Shown: one piece after another, positions 1 to 11,669 of the stretch | How positions within the stretch are numbered: the first letter of the stretch is position 1 | Layout of the letters: the number at the start of each line of letters is the position of its first letter | Source of the DNA: Paralichthys olivaceus | Taxonomy: Eukaryota; Chordata; Actinopteri; Pleuronectiformes; Paralichthyidae | Direction: 5' to 3' | Length of the DNA stretch: 64,000 nucleotides | NCBI RefSeq assembly: GCF_024713975.1 | Contig: NC_091114.1 | Span: 5,738,001-5,802,000 of the forward strand | The notes under the pieces: generated by a model | Seen by the model: the letters and a program-made list of their open reading frames with translations, nothing else | The model's database searches: none | What the model was told of the DNA's origin: nothing | Program-made: the position numbers and the translations under genes

Positions 1-459
1 AACACAAGACATTTCTATATTAGAAGAAAAAAAATATTAATAATTATAATAACAAAACTAACAATCATGTAATAATAATGATCATATAATGATATGAACC
101 ATCTGACCACTATAACAACAATAATGTCCCCATCACAATATTAATAATAATAATAATAATATGATCATGGAGGGAAAAAAAGCTGCACTCATACTTAATA
201 ATTCACGTCTTGTCACCACTAGTGTTATTTATAATAACAGTATATTATAACCATTACTATGATCATCGTTATCATCACCAATAATAATCATAAATAAAAA
301 ATTCTACTTAGTTGTGGTGCACACCACCACCGTCCACTGGTGGTGAAGCATTGTTGGGTCACCGTCAGGAGGGACATTCAGACAGGACAGGATTTTACCA
401 ATTGTTTGGTCCCAACTGTCACAATACATCAAGTGAGACAGTCTCTGGTAGTGACTCAC

Positions 460-1312
460 CATCAACGTCCAGCTTGGTCCCGTTTCCAAACAGTATGTGT
501 CCACATGCAGCGACAGCACAGTAGTAGGTCCCAGCATGAGAACGGTTCAGTCTCATTGACAAGTTGTAGACACAGGTGTGTGTCTGTGTGTCAGGTTTCC
601 TCTCACACTGATCCTTCCTGTCTCCGTGGGTGTAAATGAGTCCTGACTGAGGTTCTTCAGAGATCTTGAACCAGTAAACACTGTGTTCTCCATCACAGGT
701 CCCAGTGTGAACTGTACAGCTGAGAGTCACAGAGCCTCCTGGCTGGATGTTCTCAGACTGATGCACCAGAGCCTGGATGTTCAACCCTGAACCTTTCACA
801 CTGACAGTGACGCCCTCCATGAACTCAAACTCATATGAATTACTCTTGAAACAGTAGTAAGTAGCTGAGTCTGAAAGTTGCACATTTGAGATTTTTAGGT
901 GACTCACAACATCAGTAGATTCCAGAGTGAAGCGTGGATTGTTCTTGAATTCGTTTAATGATGAAAAAGTTTTTGATAACTTGTAAGTCACTGAGATAAT
1001 TCGAGGCTTCTGTCCTGGTGTTTGCTTGAACCAATAAATCATCTTGTCCTCCCTCTCATAGAAATACTTGAAAGTCAAGTTGTCTCCAACATCAACTGAT
1101 CTAAATCCTCTGTGTTGATGAGACAAGATAAAATGATGCATCTGAACTGAAGAGAAAAAGGAGAAAAGCAACACAACAGTTAATTTTATGTGACAGAAAT
1201 GAAATCGTAATCAGCATCAGGACCGACTGAATATTTATAAAACACACAACTCACCCATTTTCCCGAAGAGGAAACATGTCAGGTAGAGAATGAACTGCGG
1301 AGATGTCATCAT
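460..1312 (-). CDS. nitr: U1: NITR-like receptor, 5' part (leader and V-I exons)
   Basis: Leader exon 1255-1312 starts at the paired ATGs (MMTSPQF...), is hydrophobic and ends ATG-G before GTGAGT. The V-I exon 460-1146 follows acceptor TTCTCTTCAG and ends before GTGAGTC, phase 1 at both ends. The V domain covers about residues 20-138. Trp58 and Cys118 are present, but the first Ig cysteine is Tyr47 (FKYFYE). The I domain, 139-248, has cysteines 163, 170, 200, 211, 229 and 234 and ends FGNGTKLDV. The TM and tail exons lie just left of the window; by comparison with U5 and U15 they should be tail A. A start at the ATG inside the leader intron would give a longer open frame but ignores the clear splice sites. 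The protein should sit on the surface of lymphoid or NK-like cells, by family. It differs from U15 mainly in CDR1. Confidence 0.82.
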
Positions 1313-1460
1313 GTTGAAATCGTCGTGTTGAATGACAAACAGCCCGACACCTTCTCCTCTCTTCAGAGTAAAGACTTGTGTTGATTGGCCAGCAGGGCAA
1401 CACTGATCACATGATCACTGCCACCTATGATGTGAATCTTTGTTCTTTAAATAGAATCAC
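1313..1460 (-). promoter_or_regulatory. Candidate promoter of U1
   Basis: On the minus strand an inverted CCAAT (ATTGG on plus, 1384-1388) lies 72 nt before the start codon, and TATTTAAA lies at 1446-1453. The same CCAAT spacing occurs in the other intact genes, for example 7822-7826 for U3 and 14487-14491 for U5. A palindromic GATCACATGATC lies between the two elements. The start of transcription cannot be fixed from sequence alone. Confidence 0.4.
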
Positions 1461-2281
1461 ATGGTGAGAGACATCTGAAGCACTTAGAGTACATTATACT
1501 ACTACTACTACAGGTCTCTACCTCTTCCCTGTTATGCAAGAGATTATGTGTCTTACAATGTTGAAGAATGTGATGGAAAAATCTTGGATCAGCCCCTTTT
1601 GTCCAGATCTGAACCCAAATGTAACGGGTTATTTCTTGGCCCATGCTCTATCCCTCTCCCAACCAGCCAACCAGACAAGACAGGGGTGAAAACATAACTT
1701 CTTAGTGGAGGAAACAGTTTTAAGAGTCACATTGTAGAGTAACTGCTCTTGAAACTTTCAGACGTGACATGTACATGACACACATTCATAGTTTATTACG
1801 ACGTGTGACTTGAAAACAAAAAGATATCAGCAAAGATGAGGGCAGTGGTTTGTGTACTACATCAGAAAATGTGATCATATTTTGTGAGATCTCTTTTTAT
1901 TTGCTGTGGGCTGTGGGGAACTTGTTCTATTGCTTCATCTGCCCCTTTCAAGTCCCACAGACTGGATCATGGCTACCATGTGGTTGATGGAGTAATAAAT
2001 ATGATTTCATGAGTAATGATTTCACATTTTATTTGTGGATATGTGTGAGTTTAACACTTTGAATCCCTATTTCATGACACTGCTTGATGAGAGCAACTTC
2101 TGGTCATTTCATTACTGTTTACTTGAAATATTCTGCTGGGGTGAAGTGAAGACACTGCAGAGACTTCCTGTTTGAAAGTGCTCAGACAAAGAGAGCAGAG
2201 GGTCTTTAGACTGTCGACCACACAGAGGCTAAATAAAGATCCTCACATGTGAGGTGTACGAAATGTTTAAACAACATGTGG
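1461..2281. other. Upstream flank block of U1, no gene
   Basis: No coding signal is seen. The part at about 1540-1690 resembles a sequence widely dispersed in fish genomes (ATCCAAGATTTTTCC and TTCAACATTGTAAGA on minus), so it may be an old repeat; I cannot name it. The remainder is an array-specific flank repeated before every intact leader. Confidence 0.5.
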
Positions 2282-2289
2282 TTAAGTTC

Positions 2290-2610
2290 TCCTCTACTTT
2301 CCCCTCCCCACTATCACTCTCTCTTCTCTCCCCTCTTTTCCACCCATCTCTCCTCTCCTCCCCCCTTTTTCTCTGCTCACCCCAACCGGTCGAGGCAGAT
2401 GACCGTCCACATTGAGCCTGGTTCTGCTCGAGGTTTCTCCCTGTTAATGAGGGAGTTTTTCCTCTCCACAGTCGCCAAAGTGCTGCTCATTGTGGGAACT
2501 GTTGGGTTTCTCTATATTCAATTCGATTTTAAGGTCTTGACCTTCTATGTAAAGTGCCTTGAGATAATGTATATTATGATTTGGCGCTATACAAATAAAA
2601 CTGAGTTGAA
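2290..2610 (+). mobile_element. 5'-truncated L2-like LINE 3' end, copy 1
   Basis: A pyrimidine-rich start is followed by the typical teleost LINE 3' end: 'aaagtgccttgagataatg', 'tttggcgctatacaaataaa' and a final ttgaa unit. It is bounded by the 8-bp duplication ttaagttc at 2282-2289 and 2611-2618. Homologous empty sites elsewhere in the window confirm the boundaries. Confidence 0.85.
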
Positions 2611-2760
2611 TTAAGTTCAAGAACTTTATTCTGTACTTAGTGGGAGTGGAAAATATGGCAACTGACAACATCAAATTAGTTTGGCTGATTTAATATCTTT
2701 ATTTGTTTTGCATTAAAAAGCTTTACATTCAGAATGTATGGAAGTGAAACATGTTCAGCT

Positions 2761-2873
2761 CTACTGCTTTACACTGGAGTACACACATTCACTCCTGTCA
2801 CCGTCTGTTTGTCTTCTTGCTCTGCTGAACCTGTGCTCCATTAAAGCAGAGTAATGTAGGTTGTCTGCATCTT
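2761..2873 (-). pseudogene. Orphan ITIM exon O1 (tail C type)
   Basis: Reading from 2873 down, the frame gives ...DADNLHYSALMEHRF... and ends ECVYSSVKQ and stop, matching the last exon of U9, U11 and U14. LHYSAL is a canonical ITIM. The true acceptor (ATTAGCAG in U9) is missing: homology stops at 2873, where another sequence is joined. A weaker acceptor (GATTAG) at 2944 would leave a 183-nt open frame with an acidic stretch, but this extension is out of frame in O2, O3 and O5. A polyadenylation signal AATAAA (minus) lies at 2698-2703. It is most simply the 3' remnant of a deleted gene. Confidence 0.7.
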
Positions 2874-2879
2874 CATCAT

Positions 2880-3545
2880 CAGCATTATCATCTTCATGGT
2901 TCAAGTTTTCAGCACCAATTATATTTTTCATAATCTGTCTTTTCTAATCCTGAAACTTCAGAGGATTTTGTTATTCACAATGTCGAGCTACGTCACTTAC
3001 TGCCCTTTAGTCTCCAACAACCTTTCTACCAAAGATGAGCTTTCCACTTATTCTGTGAAGCTGTCACGATCATTTCCTTTAGTCTTCTTCTCCTGCTGCT
3101 GCTCACGCTACATTAAAGGCTCAGTTCACTCAAATGACTTGTCTTTCCCCTGAGCCTTGTGCAGTTTTTGCTTTAAACTATATTGAGGTTTTGAGATCTG
3201 CATCTCTGAGATCAGTGCTGCCGCCAACGTCCTCACTTCATAGAGGTGAACGTAGTCTTAAATCACTTTGTCTCATCAGCAGATAACATGTTTGGTTGGT
3301 ACACACAATGATAATAAGTCATGCAAACCTAACTAAAGCACTACTAGGGCCCACAAGGAAATGATCAAAAGATGCTTGCATGTGGTCACCATGTTTCTGA
3401 CAGATAGGTGTGGTCTGTGAACGGTGAAACTCGGCTTCACAAGAAAGCTCATGCTGCGGCAGGATGCACGTCGTCCACTGTTACCTTCATTACTTTGCAT
3501 GAACAGACACAGTAGAAAAGAGTCATGCACACAATGGAAAACTAG
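2880..3545. other. Conserved spacer between orphan exon O1 and the U2 3' end
   Basis: This block is repeated at about 9.32-9.99, 15.98-16.65, 28.72-29.38, 51.02-51.69 and 57.42-58.09 kb. A minus-strand open frame of 84 codons at 3333-3587 stays open in all six copies. It lacks domain features, and the high copy identity explains it. A strong donor-like GTAAGTG (minus) lies near 2992-2999. I recognise no gene. Confidence 0.5.
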
Positions 3546-3698
3546 TTTTATTGAGATGATAGCAAACAGAAGCTCTACATGTTTCACACGGAGGTAAACA
3601 TCTTATACACAGAACTGTTCTGATGTCAGTAAAGACATAGTTACACCTACACTAATGTGGTGATTAGACACAGAGACAAATACAGAAGGTGTCCAGCT

Positions 3699-4929
3699 CT
3701 ACTGCCTGGACACTACATAATGGAGGTCGTCTGCATCTCGGTAACCCTGGTTACAAAACATGTAGAGGCGGATTAGGATATTATATAGATAGAAATAGAA
3801 ATTGAAACGGTAAAAGGATGTTTGAATGGTCATTAACGTCACCTGTGGATTTGTTGTGGGGGGAGCTGATGATCTTGCTTGTGACTCTGGTTATAAAACA
3901 CACAAAATGTTCCTTTATTCAGAAGTTATATTCAGTGAATGCAAGCTATTGGATGAAACTGTTTCCACGTACCTGTGCACTAGCAGCTGTTTCTCTTGAT
4001 TGTTTGATACATGGAGGAAGCCAGAGAAACTCACAGGAAGATGGTGGCTGTCAGAGCTCCGCTCAAGAAATAAACATGAGATCTGGGAGATTTCAACTCA
4101 TCTGCAGAGAACAAGAGCTTATTTCTGTCTTGTTACAACATTTGATTAGAAACTTATACAAAATATTATTTCATTAAACAAGATGAGCTCTGTTACTCAC
4201 GTTTAAAGTCCAGGTCTGCCCCGTTTCCAAACAGTACATGTCCACATGCAGCGACAGCACAGTAGTAGGTCCCAGCATGAGAACGGTTCAGTCTCATTGA
4301 CAAGTTGTAGACACAGGTGTGTGTCTGTGTGTCAGGTTTCCTCTCACACTGATCGTTCCTGTCTCCGTAGGTGTAAATGAGTCTTGACTGAGGTTCAACC
4401 CTGAACCTTTCACACTGACAGTGACGCCCTGTGCAAACGTCAAGACGAACATGTAGCTGTGTGCAGTAGTAAGTACCAGAGTCTGAAACTTTCAGATTAG
4501 AAATCGTCAAGTGATGTGTGCCTTTTTCAGAACCCAGCGTGAAGCGTGGGTTGTCCTTGAATTCATTAAAAAAAGTGGTCTTGGCATTAAACATGTAAAA
4601 GCTGGAGATGAACCTCCTGTGCTGGAGTTTGTTTGTACCAGAGGAGCCATGCTGAATCCTCACTTTTATAGAAACACGGCAAAGTCACATTGTCTCCAAC
4701 TTTGTCTGATGATGACCGTTTGTCTTGATGCACGATGGAGGGCAGATAAGATGAGCTGTGAGCTGAAGGGCAAGGAGAATAAGAACAGATGAAATGAAAA
4801 TAGAAAGAAAATATGATGAGATATTGCATGAAGAGTTATTGTGAAGAAAAGGTCACAGAAACACAACTCACCCATGTTCCCTGGGAAGAGACATGTGAGA
4901 TAGAAGACAAACTTGAGAGAAGTCATCAT
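3699..4929 (-). pseudogene. U2: type-2 V NITR pseudogene with tail D
   Basis: All five exons can be placed: leader 4872-4929 (MMTSLKF...), V-I 4201-4762, TM 3973-4101, cytoplasmic 3843-3886 and last 3699-3746. The V domain begins well (DKVGDNVTLPCFYK, WYKQTPAQE) but shifts frame near 4610 and reaches TAA; the downstream half is open in another frame (NEFKDNPRFTLGSEKG). Part of the I domain, from its start to the YWFK region, is missing, and the J-like motif is FGNGADLDF. The TM exon reads SGALTATIFL then TGA, with a further TAG before its donor. The last exon encodes LHYVVSRQ and stop, so the ITIM +3 hydrophobic residue is lost. It is nearly identical to U16. AATAAA (minus) lies at 3547-3552. 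Confidence 0.8.
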
Positions 4930-5010
4930 GTTTGAATTCCTGTGTTTTAAATGAGAAGAATCTTGACACGTTCTCCAGTCTTCAGAGACAAGACTGTGAT
5001 TGGCCAATCT
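4930..5010 (-). promoter_or_regulatory. Candidate promoter of the type-2 gene U2
   Basis: An inverted CCAAT (ATTGG on plus, 4999-5003) lies 70 nt before the start codon, matching the position in type-1 genes although the rest of the flank differs. This suggests that both leader types keep one shared promoter element. Confidence 0.35.
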
Positions 5011-5700
5011 GCAGTGACACTGTTCTGTGTGTCCTACTGAAGAAACGTGATGACATGTTCACTGCCACCAATGTTTCAAGTTAGGGTTCTTCTCAGGAAA
5101 TTCACACTGTGAGAGTCTCTTTATCTCACCAACATATTTTAAATCACGGAAAAAATGGATGAAAAGTCAAATAAAGGTAACTGAAGCACTTATTACAGTG
5201 ACGAGTCATGATAATAAAGAAGAGGTTTATTATCTGTTCAAAGCATTTACCAATGTAGCAAATACTAGTTGACTATGACCAACACGAGACAAAAGCAGCT
5301 TTCTTTTATTCAAGGAAATACAGACGTCATCACCTCACGTAGCAGCTTCTCAGCAGACACACTCCCTATGTGAACACACAGCAGATCAACAACGCAGCCG
5401 TCACTCACTGCACACACACACACAGACGGAGCCACAAACTTTCATTACATGAAGTTTAATCATTGTTTTCCAACTGTCATCGTCAAAGTGTCAAACCAAC
5501 AAAGACCAACAGCAACTGTCCAAACATTGCCCCCCCCCCCCACACGTTGTTGTTGTATTTTATCATTAATCACAAAAAAGGCAACATTTATATTTGGAAA
5601 AAGGATAAAAAAGCATAATAGACCAGAATCATGCTCCACCACTAAAGAAAGACTGAGAAATCCCACATCTCAAACAAAGACGGTTCTAAAACACACAATT

Positions 5701-7750
5701 CTACAGTTTAACACCTGAGTACACACATTCAACCCTGGTGTTGTCCCTCTGTCGTCTTGATCTGCTGGCCACTTTCACATTTAACGCAGCGTAATGGAGG
5801 CCATCTGCATCTTGGTTGCCCTAGAAACGACATATAAGTACATCAAGATGGCTCCTGATGAAAAACGTATTTGTTGTGGAATGTAAATTTCACACTAAAA
5901 AGATTATATTTACCTCTGCATTTGTTGTGGAGGGAGATGATGGTTGTGTACTAGACTCTGGGTATGAAACACATATAAAAACTTTGAGTCACTCTTTTGT
6001 CCACACATGTACTGTTAGGTGCCTTTACCTCTTAACCTGATTTGAACCTTGGTTTTTAATTTAATGTGAAACATGAAACTTTAATTCATGTTCTATGATT
6101 CATGCATTTATTTATGAAATGTTTTAAGGTGTCCTTATCTAGAAAGGTGCCGTGAAATAAAATGTGTTATTATCATTTTGCTCAAAATCTAAACTGAACT
6201 CTATCTAGAGATGAGTGGTTACCTGAACATCTCCAGCATGTTCTCTTGTTTATCTTGTACAGTAACACAGCCAGCAAAACACTGATGGTGAATGTCAAAG
6301 CTCCACTCAGGAAAAACACCATCCAGTTCACCTCATCTGCAACAGGAGAAATTCTAGTAATTCTGTTTCCTCTTTTTTAATTTTTCATTAAACTTTGCAA
6401 GAGACAAGACATTTCTATATAAAAAGAAAACATATTATTAATAAATATAATATCAAAACTAATAATCATGTAATAATATTAACACTCATAATCGCATAAT
6501 AATTATTATCATATAATGATATGAACCATCTGACCACTATAACAACAATAATGTCCCCATCACAATAATAATAATAGTAATAATAATATGATCATTAAGA
6601 GAAAAAAAGAAAAGGAAAAAAAGCTGCACTCATACTTAATAATTCACGTCTTGTCACCACTAGTGTTATTTATAATAACAGTATATTATAACCATTACTA
6701 TGATCATCGTTATCATCACCAATAATAATCATGAATAAAAAATTCTACTTAGTTGTGGTGCACACCACCACCGTCCACTGGTGGTGAAGCATTGTTGGGT
6801 CACCGTCAGGAGGGACATTCAGACAGGACAGGATTTTACCAATTGTTTGGTCCCAACTGTCACAATACATCAAGTGAGACAGTCTCTGGTAGTGACTCAC
6901 CATCAACGTCCAGCTTGGTCCCGTTTCCAAACAGTATGTGTCCACATGCAGCGACAGCACAGTAGTAGGTCCCAGCATGAGAACGGTTCAGTCTCAGTGA
7001 CAAGTTGTAGACACAGGTGTGTGTCTGTGTGTCAGGTTTCCTCTCACACTGATCCTTCCTGTCTCCGTGGGTGTAAATGAGTCCTGACTGAGGTTCTTCA
7101 GAGTTCTTGAACCAGTAAACACTGTGTTCTCCACCACAGGTCCCAGTGTGAACTGTACAGCTGAGAGTCACAGAGCCTCCTGGCTGGATGTTCTCAGACT
7201 GATGCACCAGAGCCTGGATGTTCAACCCTGAACCTTTCACACTGACAGTGACGCCCTCCATGAACTCAAACACATATGAATGACTCTTTAAACAGTAGTA
7301 AGTAGCTGAGTCTGAAAGTTGCACATCTGAGATTTTTAGGTGACTCACAACATCAGTAGATTCCAGAGTGAAGCGTGGATTGTTCTTGAATTCATTAAAT
7401 AACAAAAATTCTTTCCTGACTTTGTAAGTCACTGAGATAGTTCGAGGCTTCTGTCCTGGTGTTTGCTTGAACCAATAAATCTTATAGTCCCCCTCATAGA
7501 AACACTGGAAAGTCAAGTTGTCTCCAACATCAACTGATTTAAATCCTCTGTGTTGATGAGACAAGATAAAATGATGCATCTGAACTGAAGAGAAAAAGGA
7601 GAAAAGCAAAACAACAGTTAATTTTATGTGACAGAAATGAAATCGTAATCAGCATCAGGACCGACTGAATATTTATAAAACACACAACTCACCCATTTTC
7701 CCGAAGAGGAAACATGTCAGGTAGAGAATGAACTGCGGAGATGTCATCAT
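5701..7750 (-). CDS. nitr: U3: NITR-like ITIM receptor, tail A
   Basis: Exons: leader 7693-7750, V-I 6901-7584 (684 nt), TM 6223-6336, cytoplasmic 5914-5957, last 5701-5820, giving 339 residues. CDR1-like loop YEGDYKI is one residue shorter than in U5; the CDR2-like loop is KVRKEFLLF and the CDR3 region CLKSHSYVFEF. The V ends in a degenerate J (EGVTVSVK). The I domain has six cysteines and FGNGTKLDV. TM exon reads DEVNWMVFFLSGALTF, with Met where other tail A copies have Thr. The tail has ITIM LHYAAL and a second ECVYSGVKL tyrosine. The 3' UTR holds a plus-strand C tract near 5531; AATAAA (minus) lies at 5305-5310. It sits between pseudogene U2 and orphan exon O2. Confidence 0.85.
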
Positions 7751-8722
7751 GTTGAAATCGTCGTGTTGAATGACAAACAGCCCGACACTTTCTCCTCTCT
7801 TCAGAGTAAAGACTTGTGTTGATTGGCCAGCAGGGCAACACTGATCACATGATCACTGCTACCTATGATGTGAATCTTTGTTCTTTAAATAGAATCACAT
7901 GGTGAGAGACATCTGAAGCACTTAGAGTACATTATACTACTACTACTGCAGGTCTCTACCTCTTCCCTGTTATGCAAGAGATTATGTTTCTTACAATGTT
8001 GAAGAAAGTGATGGAAAAATCTTGGATCAGCCCCTTTTGTCCAGATCTGAACCCAAATGTAACGGGTTATTTCTTGGCCCATGCTCTATCCCTCTCCCAA
8101 CCAGCCAACCAGACAAGACAGGGGTGAAAACATAACCTCCTCAGTGGAGGAAACAGTTTTAAGAGTCACATTGTAGAGTAACTGCTCTTGAAACTTTCAG
8201 ACGTGACATGTACATGACACACATTCATAGTTTATTACGACGTGTGACTTGAAAACAAAAAGATATCAGCAAAGATGAGGGCAGTGGTTTGTGTACTACA
8301 TCAGAAAATGTGATCATATTTTGTGAGATCTCTTTTTATTTGCTGTGGGCTGTGGGGAACTTGTTCTATTGCTTCATCTGCCCCTTTCAAGTCCCACAGA
8401 CTGGATCATGGCTACCATGTGGTTGATAGAGTAATAAATATGATTTCATGAGTAATGATTTCACATTTTATTTGTGGATATGTGTGAGTTTAACACTTTG
8501 AATCCCTATTTTATGACACTGCTTGATGAGAGCAACTTCTGGTCATTTCATTACTGTTTACTTAAATATTCTGCTGGGGTGAAGTGAGGACACTGCAGAG
8601 ACTTCCTGTTTGAAAGTGCTCAGACAAAGAGAGCAGAGGGTCTTTAGACTGTCGACCACACAGAGGCTAAATAAAGATCATCACATGTGAGGTGTACGAA
8701 ATGTTTAAACAACAACATGTGG
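7751..8722. other. Upstream flank block of U3
   Basis: It starts with the CCAAT at 7822-7826 and TATTTAAA region, then the same array-specific flank as at 1461-2281. No gene is seen. Confidence 0.45.
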
Positions 8723-8730
8723 TTAAGTTC

Positions 8731-9052
8731 TCCTCTACTTCCCCCTCCCCACTATCACTCTCTCTTCTCTCCCCTCTTTTCCACCCATCTCTCCTCTCCT
8801 CCCCCCTTTTTCTTTGCTCACCCCAACCGGTCGAGGCAGACGACCGTCCACATTTGAGCCTGGTTCTGCTCGAGGTTTCTCCCTGTTAATGAGGGAGTTT
8901 TTCCTCTCCACAGTCGCCAAAGTGCTGCTCATTGTGGGAACTGTTGGGTTTCTCTATATTTAATACGATTTTAAGGTCTTGACCTTCTATGTAAAGTGCA
9001 TTGAGATAATGTATATTATGATTTGGCGCTATACAAATAAAACTGAATTGAA
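8731..9052 (+). mobile_element. 5'-truncated L2-like LINE 3' end, copy 2
   Basis: Same insertion as at 2290-2610, with ttaagttc duplications at 8723-8730 and 9053-9060. It was copied by segmental duplication rather than inserted independently, since site and truncation point are identical. Confidence 0.85.
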
Positions 9053-9202
9053 TTAAGTTCAAGAAGTATATTCTGTACTTAGTGGGAGTGGAAAATATGG
9101 CAACTGACAACATCAAATTAGTTTGGCTGATTTAATATCTTTATTTGTTTTGCATTAAAAAGCTTTACATTCAGAATGTATGGAAGTGAAACATGTTCAG
9201 CT

Positions 9203-9315
9203 CTACTGCTTTACACTGGAGTACACACATTCACTCCCGTCACCGTCTGTTTGTCTTCTTGCTCTGCTGAACCTGTGCTCCATTAAAGCAGAGTAATGTA
9301 GGTTGTCTGCATCTT
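9203..9315 (-). pseudogene. Orphan ITIM exon O2 (tail C type)
   Basis: Frame ...DNLHYSALMEHRF...VYSSVKQ and stop, as in O1. The upstream extension differs by a length change from O1, so the extended frame is not kept. No matching TM or Ig exon lies to its right before U4. Confidence 0.65.
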
Positions 9316-9319
9316 CATC

Positions 9320-9990
9320 ATCAGCATTATCATCTTCATGGTTCAAGTTTTCAGCACCAATTCTTTCTTTTTCATATTCTGTCTTTTCTAATCCTGAAAC
9401 TTCAGAGGATTTTGTTATTCACAATGTCGAGCTACGTCACTTACTGCCCTTTAGTCTCCAACAACCTTTCTACCAAAGATGAGCTTTCCACTTATTCTGT
9501 GAAGCTGTCACGATCATTTCCTTTAGTCTTCTTCTCCTGCTGCTGCTCACGCTACATTAAAGGCTCAGTTCACTCAAATTACTTGTCTTTCCCCTGAGCC
9601 TTGTGCAGTTTTTGCTTTAAACTATATTGAGGTTTTGAGATCTGCATCTCTGAGATCAGTGCTGCCGCCAACGTCCTCACTTCATAGAGGTGAACATAGT
9701 CTTAAATCACTTTGTCTCATCAGCAGATAACATGTTTGGTTGGTACACACAATGATAATAAGTCATGCAAACCTAACTAAAGCACTACTAGGGCCAACAA
9801 GGAAATGATCAAAAGATGCTTGCATGTGGTCACCATGTTTCCGACAGATAGGTGTGGTCTGTGAATGCTGAAACTCGGCTTCACAAGAAAGCTCATGCTG
9901 CTGCAGGATGCACGTTGTCCACTGTTACCTTCATTACTTTGCATGAACAGACACAGTAGAAAAGAGTCATGCACACAATGGAAAACTAGT
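9320..9990. other. Conserved spacer right of O2
   Basis: Copy of the block at 2880-3545. No gene recognised. Confidence 0.45.
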
Positions 9991-10142
9991 TTTATTGAGA
10001 TGATAGCAAACTGAAGCTTTACATGTTTCACACGGAGGTAAACATCTTATACACAGAACTGTTCTGATGTCAGTAAAGACATAGTTACACCTACACTAAT
10101 GTGGTGATTAGACACAGAGACAAATACAGGAGGTGTCCAGCT

Positions 10143-11658
10143 CTACTGCCTCACACTCAAGTACACACACTCACTCCAGGTATCATCCCTCTGTCCTCTG
10201 GATCTGTTCATCTTTATCTCCCTGTGAGCAATGTAGCAGGGGTCGTCTTCACTCTGCTCATCCTGGGCATGAGAAACACTCAGTCAAGTTGTTGACCATG
10301 ACAGACAATGTGCACAAGTGTTTGAAGAGTAACACAACAGCTCATCTTTACCTTTGCATTTAATTTGGAGGATGGAGCACGAGGATCTGAAAAGACAAAA
10401 TACTTTTTAATAATATCAAATAATGATCACTGGGATCATGAAGAACAGATAGTAGCATTTACCTGGAACCCTCATCATGCATATTGAGAAAGACAGTAAA
10501 ACACTCAGCACGGTCGTGAATGCCAAAGTTGCACTCAAGAAAACCACCAGCCTGTCCAACTCATCTGCAAAGAGACAGAGGACAGGAGACATCACACACT
10601 TTTAACCTAAAGTAATGATCACTATTCATCACATGAGACTCACCATCAACGTCCAGCTTGGTCCCATTTCCAAACAGTCTGTGTCCACATGCAGCGACAG
10701 CACAGTAGTAGGTCCCAGCATGAGAACGGTTCAGTCTCATTGACAAGTTGTAGACACAGGTGTATGTCTGTGTGTCAGGTTTCCTCTCACACTGATCCTT
10801 CCTGTCTCCGTGGGTGTAAATGAGTCCTGACTGAGGTTCTTCAGAGTTCTTGAACCAGTAAACACTGTGTTCTCCACCACAGGTCCCAGTGTGAACTGTA
10901 CAGCTGAGAGTCACAGAGCCTCCTGGCTGGATGTTCTCAGACTGATGCACCAGAGCCTGGATGTTCAACCCTGAACCTTTCACACTGACAGTGACGCCCT
11001 CCGTAAACTCAAACATATATGAATGACTCTTTAAACAGTAGTAAGTAGCTGAGTCTGAAAGTTGCACATCTGAGATATTTAGGTGACTGACAACATCAGT
11101 AGATTCCAGAGTGAAGCGTGGATTGTTCTTTAATTCATTCAATAACGAAATTTCTTTAGAGAATTTGTAAGTCAATGCGATAATTCGAGGCTTCTGTCCT
11201 GGTGTTTGCTTGAACCAATAAATCATCTTGTCCAACCTCTCATAGAAACACTGGAAAGTCAAGTTGTCTCCAACATCAACTGATGTAAATGCACTCTCTT
11301 GTTGAGACAAGATAAAATGATGCATCTGAACTGAAGTGAAGCGTGGATTGTTCTTGAATTCATTAAATAATGAAAAATCTTTAGAGAATTTGTAAGTCAC
11401 TGAGATAATTCAAGGCTTCTGTCCCGGTGTTTGCTTGTACCAATAAATCCTAATGTCCTCCCTCTTGTTGAAACACTGGAAAGTCAAGTTGTCTCCAACA
11501 TCAACTGATCTAAATCCTCTGTCTTGTTGAGACGAGATGAATAGTGAATAGTGTGTCGTAGCCTTTGGCTCAGTAGGTGTTATCATAGTCCAGTTTACAT
11601 GCTCATGTCTTACCCATGCTAATTAGATCCATGTTGTCCAAAACAGCTGAAATCTCAT
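10143..11658 (-). pseudogene. U4: NITR-like gene with fused double-V exon, tail B
   Basis: Tail B exons are sound: TM 10463-10564 (uncharged VVFLSATLAFTTVLSVLL), cytoplasmic 10352-10386 (DPRAPSSKLNAK), last 10143-10262 (DEQSEDDPCYIAH...ECVYLSVRQ). The I domain and second V are open at 10644-11330. Upstream, a first partial V (about 11331-11545) is joined at FKNNPRFT directly to SVQMHHF, so CTTCAG before TTCAGATG survives inside the exon as a possible acceptor. The first V has TGA in place of the CGA Arg of KPRII, and no good acceptor lies before it. The leader-like region (ATGAGATTTCAG from 11658) meets a stop after 11 codons and is out of phase. Probably a pseudogene, though splicing to the internal acceptor would give an open receptor lacking a usual signal peptide. 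Confidence 0.7.
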
Positions 11659-11669
11659 GGTTTATATAG
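11614..11669 (-). promoter_or_regulatory. Type-3 leader-like segment with TATA box
   Basis: CTATATAAAC (minus, near 11661-11669) lies just before ATGAGATTTCAG, and a donor GTAAGAC follows the AGCATGG at 11614. An ATG 19 nt before the donor (MDLISM) gives phase 1 but no hydrophobic core. Copies lie near 18.27, 37.39 and 63.05 kb. Confidence 0.35.

Noticed and set aside
304-537. 77-codon minus-strand frame at the 3' end of each tail A V-I exon, repeated about ten times
   Set aside because: It reads the I-domain end in the wrong frame and continues into the intron; repetition follows from gene duplication.
505-540. CACAGTA-like heptamer at the YYC codons, as for V(D)J recombination signals
   Set aside because: It is the complement of the TAC TAC TGT codons. 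No nonamer with a 12- or 23-bp spacer is visible, and the J-like strand is already joined in germline.
340-639. 99-codon plus-strand frame over the I domain in many copies
   Set aside because: Antisense shadow of the highly conserved I-domain coding sequence.
4666-5007. 113-codon hydrophobic frame across the type-2 leader
   Set aside because: It runs through the leader intron; the GTGAGT donor and CCTTCAG acceptor define a 58-nt leader exon instead.
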